From contig CAMLRI010000171.1 in the NCBI GenBank assembly GCA_946482385.1, positions 1 to 5,697 on the forward strand: 5,697 nucleotides of DNA. The letters run 5' to 3'. Each line of letters begins with the position of its first letter. The first letter of the stretch is position 1. Source of the DNA: an uncultured Cellvibrio sp. GTDB lineage: Bacteria; Pseudomonadota; Gammaproteobacteria; Pseudomonadales; Cellvibrionaceae. The notes below the pieces were generated by a model. The model was given only the letters and a program-made list of their open reading frames with translations. It searched no databases and had not been told where the DNA came from. Below, in pieces: positions 1 through 5,697 of the stretch. The translations under genes and the position numbers were made by a program.

Positions 1-947
1 ATATGCACCAGGGGCACCGACATTTTGTCGGCGCAATCAAAGCGGAAACTAAAGGGCGAATCCACATGGGCGGGCGCAATTTTTTCCATGCGCTCCAGCT
101 CTTTGATACGGCTTTGCGCCTGGCGCGCCTTGCTCGCCTTGGCGCGGAAGCGGCGGATAAAATCTTCGATATGGGCAATGCGCTCCTGCTGTTTCTCGAA
201 GCTGACTTGCTGCTGCGCAAGTTTTTCGGCGCGCTGGCGCTCGAAGGCGGAATAGTTGCCGGCATAGGCATCGAGTTTTTGCCGCTCGATACTGACAATG
301 CGGTCGACAATATTGTCGAGGAAGTCGCGGTCGTGGGAGATGATTACCAGGGTGCCCGGATAGCGTTTAAGCCACTCTTCCAGCCACAGGGTGGCGTCCA
401 GGTCGAGGTGGTTGGTGGGTTCGTCGAGCAGCAGCAAGTCCGAGGGGCACATGAGCGCCTGGGCCAGGTTTAAACGTATGCGCCAACCGCCGGAAAAATC
501 TGTCACCGGGCGCTGGGCGTCGCCCGCGGCAAAGCCGAGGCCATTGAGCAGCTGCTGGGCCCGCGCCGGGGCGGTGTAGGCGTGGATGTTTTCCATCTCG
601 CTGTAGAGGTGCGCCAGCTGCTCACCCGGGTCGGCCTGGGCGCTGAGCTGGGCGATCTCTGTTTCCAGCCGGCGCAGTTCTATGTCGCCGTCGAGCACAT
701 AGTCGAGGGCGCTGCGGTTGGTGTGGCCGACTTCCTGCGCCATGTGGGCGCGGCGCCAGTGGCGCGGAATATCGACGCTGCCGGTATCGCTCTGCAGCTC
801 GCCCAGCAGCAGCTGGAAGAGGGTGGATTTGCCGCTGCCATTGGCGCCGATCAAGCCGACTTTTTGGCCCGGATAAATGGTAAGGTCAGCGTTTTCCAGC
901 AGGAATTTGCTGCCGCGTTGGATGGAGATGGCTTGTAATTGAATCAT
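1..947 (-). CDS. yheS: YheS-like ABC-F family ATPase (partial, N-terminal half)
   Basis: ABC-F proteins are soluble tandem-ABC ATPases with no membrane domain that act on the ribosome. The first 315 residues are present; the family is usually about 630-640, so the second ABC domain lies past the left edge. Visible in the first domain: Walker A GANGSGKST (34-42), signature FSGGW (151-155), Walker B with DEPTNHLD (175-182) and the switch histidine in ISHDRDF (H205). A charged helical linker rich in Q, E, K and R (about 220-290), with FRAKASKARQAQSRIKELER, is the inter-domain arm that reaches the P-site tRNA in this family. The sequence follows E. coli YheS closely as I remember it, including the start MIQLQAISIQRG. 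The start chosen is ATG at 947; an in-frame ATG at 956 (adding MRA) is possible, and neither has a clear Shine-Dalgarno. The next gene is divergent. Family is near certain; the YheS subtype is likely. Confidence 0.95.
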   Translation of the reverse strand, partial: MIQLQAISIQRGSKFLLENADLTIYPGQKVGLIGANGSGKSTLFQLLLGELQSDTGSVDIPRHWRRAHMAQEVGHTNRSALDYVLDGDIELRRLETEIAQLSAQADPGEQLAHLYSEMENIHAYTAPARAQQLLNGLGFAAGDAQRPVTDFSGGWRIRLNLAQALMCPSDLLLLDEPTNHLDLDATLWLEEWLKRYPGTLVIISHDRDFLDNIVDRIVSIERQKLDAYAGNYSAFERQRAEKLAQQQVSFEKQQERIAHIEDFIRRFRAKASKARQAQSRIKELERMEKIAPAHVDSPFSFRFDCADKMSVPLVH

Positions 948-968
948 GGCGCGCATTCTACGCCATGC

Positions 969-973
969 GGAGG
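969..973 (+). promoter_or_regulatory. Shine-Dalgarno deciding the TIGR02444 start
   Basis: GGAGG lies five bases before the in-frame GTG at 979. It is the only strong ribosome-binding match near any candidate start of this gene, and it argues against the longer reading from ATG 946. This is read from the sequence; use of the site is inferred. Confidence 0.5.
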
Positions 974-978
974 TGGCT

Positions 979-1506
979 GTGGCCGAGACTTTAGGGCAAT
1001 CGGGTGTGATGCAAGCGGATCTTGAGGGCGGGGATTTTGCCTCGCTGTGGGACTTTGCCCTGGGGGTTTACGCCCAGCCGGGGGTGGCCCAGGCCTGTTT
1101 GGCGTTGCAGGACGAGCAGGGTGCCGATGTGTGCCTGCTACTGTGGTGCCTGTGGCTGGAGCGCGGCGGCTGTGAGCTGACTGCCGAGGGTTTGCAGCAG
1201 GCCCAAGCGGCCATAGCGCCCTGGGTGGCCCAGGCGGTGCTGCCGCTGCGCGCCCTGCGCCGCCAGCTGAAGGCGCACTATGGCACAGCCGATATTGAGC
1301 TGGAGCAGGTGCGCCAGGGAATCAAGCAAGCGGAGCTACTGGCAGAGCGCCAGGTGTTGCGGCAGTTGGCAGCGCTTGGCAGCCAATGGCCGCAGGGGGC
1401 GGCGGTGCCTGCGGGCGCCAACCTGCGGCTGTACCTGGGTACCTTGGGGGTGCCCGAGGCGCAGCAGTTGGCGTGCTTGCAGCGCCTGCGTTGGCAGACA
1501 CACTAA
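979..1506 (+). CDS. TIGR02444 / DUF2390 family protein
   Basis: Small conserved proteobacterial protein of unknown function, recognised by its N-terminal block LWDFALGVYAQPGVAQACLA (about 23-42) followed by QGADVCLLLWCLWLE. The rest is predicted helical and rich in Ala, Leu and Gln, with a conserved KQAELLAERQVL stretch. No signal peptide or membrane segment is seen, so it is probably cytoplasmic. Start choice: GTG at 979 has a GGAGG five bases ahead (969-973), giving 175 residues. ATG 946 is possible (186 residues) but lacks a ribosome binding site and would overlap the divergent ABC-F start codon; ATG 1009 (165 residues) is also possible because the conserved block begins about 12 residues later. 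As I recall, a gene of this family sits beside the YheS-type gene in Pseudomonas as well, which would support a conserved link. Family call is firm; function is unknown. Confidence 0.88.
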   Translation: MAETLGQSGVMQADLEGGDFASLWDFALGVYAQPGVAQACLALQDEQGADVCLLLWCLWLERGGCELTAEGLQQAQAAIAPWVAQAVLPLRALRRQLKAHYGTADIELEQVRQGIKQAELLAERQVLRQLAALGSQWPQGAAVPAGANLRLYLGTLGVPEAQQLACLQRLRWQTH

Positions 1507-1522
1507 CCAGCAAATTGACCGC

Positions 1523-1762
1523 TCAATGGCGGGTGTGCAGCAGGGCGTCCAGCTGGTCGATCAGCTCGCACCAGTCGGAATCTTCGTGCCAGCTCTCGTC
1601 GATAAACTGGCGCTGGGCCGGGCTCCAAAAATGGGCGTGGCTGAGGGAGGTGTCGTGGCCCAAATGGTGGCGGCGGATAAATTCGGCGATGGCCTCTTCG
1701 CCGCTGTCCAGGCCGAGTTGGTCGAACAAATGGGTCAGGTTGGGGGCGATGGTTTGCATCAT
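1523..1762 (-). CDS. DUF2789 family small protein
   Basis: A 79-residue acidic protein with no signal peptide or membrane segment. It matches the DUF2789 pattern: an N-terminal PNLTHLFDQLGL helix, IAEFIRRHH, then the family hallmark FWSPAQRQFIDESWHEDSDWCELIDQLDALL near the C terminus. The family is small, widespread in Gammaproteobacteria and has no established function. Two adjacent ATG codons open the frame (1762 and 1759); GGAG at 1772-1769, six bases before the first, favours the first. The gene converges on the TIGR02444 gene, with 16 bp between the stops and no strong hairpin there. It lies downstream of the TonB-dependent receptor on the same strand, 171 bp away, and may have its own promoter in that gap. 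Family call is confident; role unknown. Confidence 0.9.
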   Translation of the reverse strand: MMQTIAPNLTHLFDQLGLDSGEEAIAEFIRRHHLGHDTSLSHAHFWSPAQRQFIDESWHEDSDWCELIDQLDALLHTRH

Positions 1763-1933
1763 GGCTGGCTCCGTTATAGCGACTGCCTTGTGGGTGTTCA
1801 GCGGCCCGCTGGGGGCGGTGCTTTTTAGTATGTACCCGACTTGGCCGCTACATCAGACGCAATAGTTATATAAAAAACCTGGCTAAACCCCGCTTATTGA
1901 TCCCCGCCTGCAGATTTGTTCCCCAGATTTTTT
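1763..1933 (-). promoter_or_regulatory. Intergenic region with presumed DUF2789 promoter
   Basis: The only sizeable non-coding stretch in the window (171 bp). It contains an AT-rich patch with TATATAA-like sequence (about 1864-1877 on the minus strand), which stands out from the GC-rich surroundings and is a plausible -10 region or DNA-melting site. I find no good -35 partner at proper spacing. A 13-bp palindrome lies at 1799-1811 and a Shine-Dalgarno (GGAG) at 1772-1769. No hairpin followed by a T-run is evident after the receptor stop at 1934, so where receptor transcription ends is unclear and read-through into the DUF2789 gene is possible. Confidence 0.35.
1799..1811. repeat. 13-bp perfect inverted repeat upstream of DUF2789
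   Basis: CAGCGG-C-CCGCTG reads as a perfect palindrome around one central base, 37-49 bp ahead of the DUF2789 start codon. It could be an operator or a small hairpin in the leader RNA. In the minus-strand direction no T-run follows, so it does not look like a terminator for the receptor gene. In the plus direction a TTTTT lies about 10 bases further on, but no nearby plus-strand gene needs a terminator there. Confidence 0.35.
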
Positions 1934-4687
1934 TTACCACAGGTAGTTCAGTCCCAGATACCAGCGGCGCCCGGCGACGTCGTAGGTCATGGTATCGGTA
2001 TTCACATCCAGCCAGCTGCGCACAAAGGGCGGGCGCTTGTTCCACAGGTTGTCTATGCCGCCGCGCAGGTGCAATCCCTCGGCCAGCTGGTAGCCCAGCT
2101 GGAGGTAGTGGTAGCTGATACTGGGTTGGCGGTAGCCCAGGTTGCCGGGGCTGGCGCTCGCATCCTGGCCGCGATCCAGGTATTGCAGGCTGTAGCTGCC
2201 CGACCAGGGGCCTCGCTCCAACTCTAGGCTGGCCAGGGAGCGCCAGCGCAGGTAACTGCCGCGCCCGCTGGTGACCTTGCCCGCCATCTGGCTGGTTGTT
2301 GCGCCGCTAAAGGGCTGCAATTCATAAGTATCCAGGTAGCTGCTGTGCCAGCGCAGCTGGCTGCGCCAGGCACCCAGGTCAAATTGCCACTCCAGTTCCA
2401 GGTCCAGCCCCTGCATTTCCTCGGTGGCGGCATTGATCCAGCGGGTGGAAAGGAAGTTGATGTCGCCGGTTTGCGGGTTGCGGGTGAAATGGCTGCCGCC
2501 GCAAAAGGGGTGGGATAAACCGCTGCTGGTGTAGCAGGCAGCCAGCTTGCTGGTGCCGTCGATGGAGACTATGGCGCTGTCTATATCTATGTGAAACAGG
2601 CTGAGGCCTAGGCTGACGCCAGGAGCAAAGCCGGGGCGCCAGTCAAAACCCAGGTGGTAGTTGCGCGCTTCCTCCGGTTGCAGGTCGCGGTTGCCGCCCA
2701 AGGTGGTGGGGATGCTGGTGGCCAGCTGCTGGTAGTTGGCGGGTACGCCGGCGGCCAGGCAGTTTTGGTAGATGGGGCTGTTGCTGGGCAGCTGGCTCCA
2801 GTGGCTGCAGGGGTCGCTGGTGATCAGGCTTTGCAACAGGGCGCCGGCGTAAAGCTCGGGGATATTGGGGGCGCGGAAGGCCTCGGCGCGGCTCAGGTGG
2901 ATGGCCAGGCTGGGGTGAGGCTGCCAGTTAAGCGCCAGTTTATGGGTGGTGTTGCCGCCAAACAGATCATAGTGGGAGCCGCGCAGGGCGGCGTTGAGTT
3001 GGATGGCACCGCTCCAGGCCTGGGCGCTGGTGAGGGGCAGCTCTGCCTCGACAAATGCCTCGCGCGCCTCCAGCTGGCCGCTGACCGGTTCCTGGCGGTT
3101 GATATTGGCCAGGCCACTTTGGGTAAGTGGATCGGGGGTGCGCCAGCCTTTTTCGCGGCGCAGCTCCAGGCCCAGGGCCAGTTGCACCTGGCCGGCGGGC
3201 AGTTCCAGCAGTGGCCCGCGGGCGCTGGCGTTAAAACCGTAGAGGCGGTTGCCGCCTTTGTCGCGGGTGTCCACCATCAAATAATCCAGCACCTGGGGGC
3301 TGAGGTCGCCATAGCCCAGGTAGTCGGCGCAGGGAATGGCGGCATTGGCGGCGTTGCTGCACAGGTTGGTATCCAGGGTTTGCGCCACCCGGTCGAGGCG
3401 GGCGAGATTGGTCCAGCCATCGGTGCCCCAGTTGCGATTGCTGTGCAGGTTGCTGCTCCAGTGCCAGCTGCCCAGGCGGCCATCCAGCCCCAGCAGGCCG
3501 TGTAGATAATCGACTTCTTGGTAGAAGCTGCGGGCACCCGCCTCCAGCAGGCGGCGGCGCTGGAGCAGTAAGTCCTGGCCGGTAGGGTTGCTGGGGTGGT
3601 CGGCGGCTATGGCGATGGGCGCGTTTGCTCCCAGGGTGCCGGGGGAGGCCAGCTGCTCGGAGTCGCGCCGGGTGTAATTCAGTTCGCCGCGCAGCTGCAA
3701 CTGTTCCGCCAGCTCTATGGCACCCAGGGCGCTCAGCTGGTAACGCTCCAGGGGGTTGACGGCATTGAGGTAGGGGTTGGCGTTGAAGTTGTGTTTGCGC
3801 GGGTCGTAGGTTTCGTAGAAATCGCCATCGCCACCCGGCACCTGGTTGAAGTTGACCCTCTGGCCATCGGCCAAAACCCCGCGCCCGCCAATGGTATTGC
3901 CGCTGTCGACACAGGCCAGGGCACCGTTCACCTCGCCCAGGCCACAGCCGGCGCGGCTGGCCATATTGATGGCCGCGTTTTGCTGGTGGCTGAGGTTGAG
4001 CAGCAGCCAGCCGTCTTCCCCTGTGCGGCCCCAACTGAGGCTGGCGGCCTGTTCGGCGCCATCGCCCTGGCTGGTTTGGCCGTAATCCAGTTGCAGTTCG
4101 CTGCCGTTTAAGCGCTCGCGGGTGATGATGTTCACTACCCCGGCCACTGCATCGGCGCCGTAGGCGGTGGAGGCGCCGTCGCGGAAAATCTCGATGCGTT
4201 CCACCAGCGCCAGGGGGATGCTGTTGAGATCCACCGCCGCATTGGCGCCGGTGCCGCCCGGAGCCAGGCGCTGGCCGTTGAGCAATACCAGGGTGCGGTT
4301 GATACCCAGGCCGCGCAGGTTGACGTGGGTGCTGCCATTGCCATTGACTCCCCAGTAGGCGTTGCTCTGGTTGCCGGCATAGCCGGCGGAGAGCGGCAGC
4401 CGCTGCAATAGCGCCTCCAGGCTTTTAACCCCGGAGCGGGCAATATCGCTGCGCTGGATCAGGGTGATAGGGCTGCCGGCGCGGCTGGGGCTGGCGCGCA
4501 GCAATTGGCTGCCGGTGATGCGCTGCTGCAACAGCTGTTGTATATCCATATCGAGCAGCTCATCCATGTCACCGGGTTGCGCGGCGCAGGGTTGGATGCT
4601 GACGGCCAGCAGCCAGGGCAGCGCCAGTCGCCAAGCATAAGTGCCGCCCCTGGGGCGGCGCGGTTGGTGGTTGGTGGTCTTGTACAT
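1934..4687 (-). CDS. TonB-dependent outer-membrane receptor, ligand unknown
   Basis: A 917-residue TonB-dependent receptor, which imports a scarce ligand through the outer membrane using TonB-ExbBD energy. The signal peptide has a long basic start (RRPR), core LALPWLLAVSI and likely cleavage after CAA (residue 36). A short stretch with RITGSQ (56-61) stands where a TonB box is expected. The plug (about 67-190) carries VNLRGLG, TLVLLNGQR and VERIEIFRDGASTAYGADAV, ending in NIITR. The rest is the 22-strand barrel with the family motifs FRAPNIPELY (604-613) and LQPEEARNYHLG, and a C terminus YDVAGRRWYLGLNYLW with terminal aromatic W917. No STN signalling domain fits between signal peptide and plug. 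Four cysteine pairs (248/259, 443/453, 627/643, 718/729) probably form disulfides in surface loops. There is no strong Shine-Dalgarno; the start lies 40 bp after the upstream binding-protein gene. Iron chelate, vitamin or glycan ligands cannot be told apart from sequence. Confidence 0.96.
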   Translation of the reverse strand: MYKTTNHQPRRPRGGTYAWRLALPWLLAVSIQPCAAQPGDMDELLDMDIQQLLQQRITGSQLLRASPSRAGSPITLIQRSDIARSGVKSLEALLQRLPLSAGYAGNQSNAYWGVNGNGSTHVNLRGLGINRTLVLLNGQRLAPGGTGANAAVDLNSIPLALVERIEIFRDGASTAYGADAVAGVVNIITRERLNGSELQLDYGQTSQGDGAEQAASLSWGRTGEDGWLLLNLSHQQNAAINMASRAGCGLGEVNGALACVDSGNTIGGRGVLADGQRVNFNQVPGGDGDFYETYDPRKHNFNANPYLNAVNPLERYQLSALGAIELAEQLQLRGELNYTRRDSEQLASPGTLGANAPIAIAADHPSNPTGQDLLLQRRRLLEAGARSFYQEVDYLHGLLGLDGRLGSWHWSSNLHSNRNWGTDGWTNLARLDRVAQTLDTNLCSNAANAAIPCADYLGYGDLSPQVLDYLMVDTRDKGGNRLYGFNASARGPLLELPAGQVQLALGLELRREKGWRTPDPLTQSGLANINRQEPVSGQLEAREAFVEAELPLTSAQAWSGAIQLNAALRGSHYDLFGGNTTHKLALNWQPHPSLAIHLSRAEAFRAPNIPELYAGALLQSLITSDPCSHWSQLPSNSPIYQNCLAAGVPANYQQLATSIPTTLGGNRDLQPEEARNYHLGFDWRPGFAPGVSLGLSLFHIDIDSAIVSIDGTSKLAACYTSSGLSHPFCGGSHFTRNPQTGDINFLSTRWINAATEEMQGLDLELEWQFDLGAWRSQLRWHSSYLDTYELQPFSGATTSQMAGKVTSGRGSYLRWRSLASLELERGPWSGSYSLQYLDRGQDASASPGNLGYRQPSISYHYLQLGYQLAEGLHLRGGIDNLWNKRPPFVRSWLDVNTDTMTYDVAGRRWYLGLNYLW

Positions 4688-4719
4688 AGGGGCTGTCGTT
4701 ATTGGGTGATTGGTGGATC

Positions 4720-4739
4720 AAAGGGCGCTAATAGCGCCC
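4720..4739 (-). terminator. Hairpin across the SBP stop codon, attenuator-like
   Basis: On the minus strand GGGCGC (4739-4734), loop TATTA and GCGCCC (4728-4723) form a six-pair GC stem, seven with the closing T-A pair, followed by TTTG. The 5' arm is the last Gly-Arg codons of the binding-protein gene and the loop covers its Tyr codon and most of the TAG stop. Three T residues are too few for a strong intrinsic terminator, so partial termination, mRNA end protection or a lowered level of the downstream receptor message is more likely. The pairing is seen directly; the function is inferred. Confidence 0.45.
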
Positions 4740-5675
4740 GGGGCGCAGATCCCTTGCCGGGTTGGGGCAGGTTTGCTGCGCCGGGTCGATATAGGGGGAG
4801 GGCAAACAGACAATCTGCCGCTGGTGCAGCGCCAGGGTTTTCAGGTCGGCGGCGAAATGCTGGTTGAACAGGCGCATAAACTCGCCGTTGCGCTGGATCT
4901 TATCCAGCCCCAGGCGCAGCCGCTCGGCCAGGCGCGGGTGTTTGGCGCTGACATAAAAGTAGAGCGGGTAGTGGTAGTAAATCAGCAGCTTGGGTTCCAC
5001 CGCCAAATCCGGGTGCTGGGCCAGCTGGTCGCGGTAGCTGAGCAGCACCTCGTCGGCGCCCAGGGGCACGCAGTCAAAGCGTTTGGCCTGCAGCATGGCA
5101 AAGAGGTTTTCAAAGCTGATGGATTCCTGGGGGGTGATGCCGCTGTTGCGGTAAATCTGGGTATCTGGCCAGCGCAACCCCTGGCCAATACGCAACTGGC
5201 GCAGCTGCTCCAGGTTGTGGATATCCCCCAGGGGCGGCGCCTTGCGGTTGACCAGGCACACGCGCATCCCCAGCAGGCCGCGCAGTATGTCCACCTCTAT
5301 GGGAATAACCTGTGCCTGGGCGGTGTCTGAGCCAGCCGAGGCCCAGGCGAGATTGAGCTGGCGTCCCCTGCTTAGCAGCTGCGATTGGCGTTTGGAGGTG
5401 GGCTCCTGGGTGAATTCAATAATGCGGTAATCGCCGTATTCGGCGCGGGTGGCTTCCAGCGCCAGCTGGATCAACTGGTGCTTATAGGCGTGGCGTATAT
5501 CCAGGGCGCCGCGGTTGTAGTAGCGCACCTCCATAGGGGCGGCCGCCTCAGCGCCTGGTTCCTGCCTTTGTTCTTGCCCTGGATTGGCCTTGGCCGGGTT
5601 CAACCCAAGCAGATTAAACAGCGCCAGGGCCAGCCCCAGCTGACACAGCCACCAGTGAAATGCGCGGAAATACAT
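4728..5675 (-). CDS. Periplasmic solute-binding (PBP2/SBP_bac_3-like) protein
   Basis: A 315-residue exported protein. The signal peptide has core LCQLGLALALFNLLGL and a good AKA cleavage site after residue 30, with no lipobox; a Q/E/P-rich linker follows (31-47). The mature part reads like a type 2 periplasmic binding fold: first strand MEVRYY (48-53), IPIEVDILRGLLGMRVCLVN where lobe two begins, ENLFAMLQAKRFDCVPLGAD, and PLYFYVSAKHPRLAERLRLGLDKIQRNGEF near the C-terminal helix. The family binds amino acids or similar small solutes, usually for ABC importers, but no permease or ATPase is in view. Cysteines 140, 202, 290 and 303 could form disulfides; 290 and 303 lie in a C-terminal tail. The start chosen is ATG 5675, directly before the signal peptide; TTG 5687 is in frame, and the frame stays open to the window edge. 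It is first of a probable two-gene unit with the receptor. Fold likely, ligand unknown. Confidence 0.85.
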   Translation of the reverse strand: MYFRAFHWWLCQLGLALALFNLLGLNPAKANPGQEQRQEPGAEAAAPMEVRYYNRGALDIRHAYKHQLIQLALEATRAEYGDYRIIEFTQEPTSKRQSQLLSRGRQLNLAWASAGSDTAQAQVIPIEVDILRGLLGMRVCLVNRKAPPLGDIHNLEQLRQLRIGQGLRWPDTQIYRNSGITPQESISFENLFAMLQAKRFDCVPLGADEVLLSYRDQLAQHPDLAVEPKLLIYYHYPLYFYVSAKHPRLAERLRLGLDKIQRNGEFMRLFNQHFAADLKTLALHQRQIVCLPSPYIDPAQQTCPNPARDLRPGRY

Positions 5676-5697
5676 AGTGCAACCCAATACCGGAATG

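Noticed and set aside
3..938. Plus-strand open frames covering the ABC-F gene (3-473 and 582-938)
   Set aside because: They are antisense to the YheS-like gene, which carries intact Walker A, signature, Walker B and H-loop motifs. They are shadows of it.
1514..1527. Inverted repeat ATTGA-CCGC-TCAAT between the convergent stops as a bidirectional terminator
   Set aside because: The stem is only five pairs, mostly A-T, with no T-run on either side. It is too weak to call a terminator.
1280..1865. Plus-strand frames running from the TIGR02444 gene across the DUF2789 gene
   Set aside because: They are out of frame with TIGR02444 and antisense to DUF2789, both of which match known families.
1873..1933. 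Intrinsic terminator for the receptor gene using the T-run at about 1880-1873
   Set aside because: The bases before the T-run hold direct GCGGGG repeats but no inverted repeat able to form a stem, so a hairpin terminator cannot be supported.
2654..3505. Plus-strand open frame of 283 codons
   Set aside because: It lies wholly antisense to the TonB-dependent receptor, whose motifs are unmistakable. It is Gly/Ala/Val/Gln-rich low-complexity sequence with no recognisable domain, as expected from GC-rich antisense reading.
3231..4034. Minus-strand 267-codon frame inside the receptor gene
   Set aside because: It is an out-of-frame reading of the receptor coding sequence, Pro/Arg/Gln-rich with no domain signature.
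4710..5330. Plus-strand 206-codon frame
   Set aside because: It is antisense to the solute-binding protein gene, which has a clear signal peptide and binding-fold features; no domain is visible in this frame.

Overview
The window looks like chromosome from a GC-rich gammaproteobacterium, most like the Pseudomonas / Cellvibrio / marine Pseudomonadales groups. That placement is an inference from gene content: a YheS-type ABC-F ATPase divergent from a TIGR02444 (DUF2390) protein, a DUF2789 protein close by, and a large outer-membrane TonB-dependent receptor. I see no rRNA, tRNA, CRISPR array, insertion sequence, integrase or phage gene. Coding density is high, and the many long open frames antisense to the real genes are what GC-rich, codon-biased genes usually produce.

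Layout. Bases 1-947 (minus strand) hold the N-terminal half of a YheS-like ABC-F protein, cut by the left edge. Head-to-head with it, within a few dozen bases, a plus-strand TIGR02444 gene runs to 1506. A small minus-strand DUF2789 gene (1523-1762) converges on it with only 16 bp between the two stops. A 171-bp, partly AT-rich intergenic region (1763-1933) follows. Next is a minus-strand pair: a periplasmic solute-binding-like protein (4728-5675) and, 40 bp downstream of its stop, a 917-residue TonB-dependent receptor (1934-4687).

How the genes may work together. The left block is housekeeping: YheS is a ribosome-associated ABC-F ATPase, and its two small neighbours are conserved proteins without an assigned function. 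The right block is the accessory part. A periplasmic binding-fold protein without any ABC permease or ATPase in view precedes an outer-membrane TonB-dependent receptor, which suggests a two-gene unit for uptake or sensing of an unidentified ligand across the outer membrane. The receptor has no N-terminal signalling (STN) domain, so classical sigma/anti-sigma surface signalling is unlikely. A GC-rich hairpin spans the stop codon of the binding-protein gene and could set the ratio of the two products. This pair is the most interesting part of the window; nothing here proves a new system.
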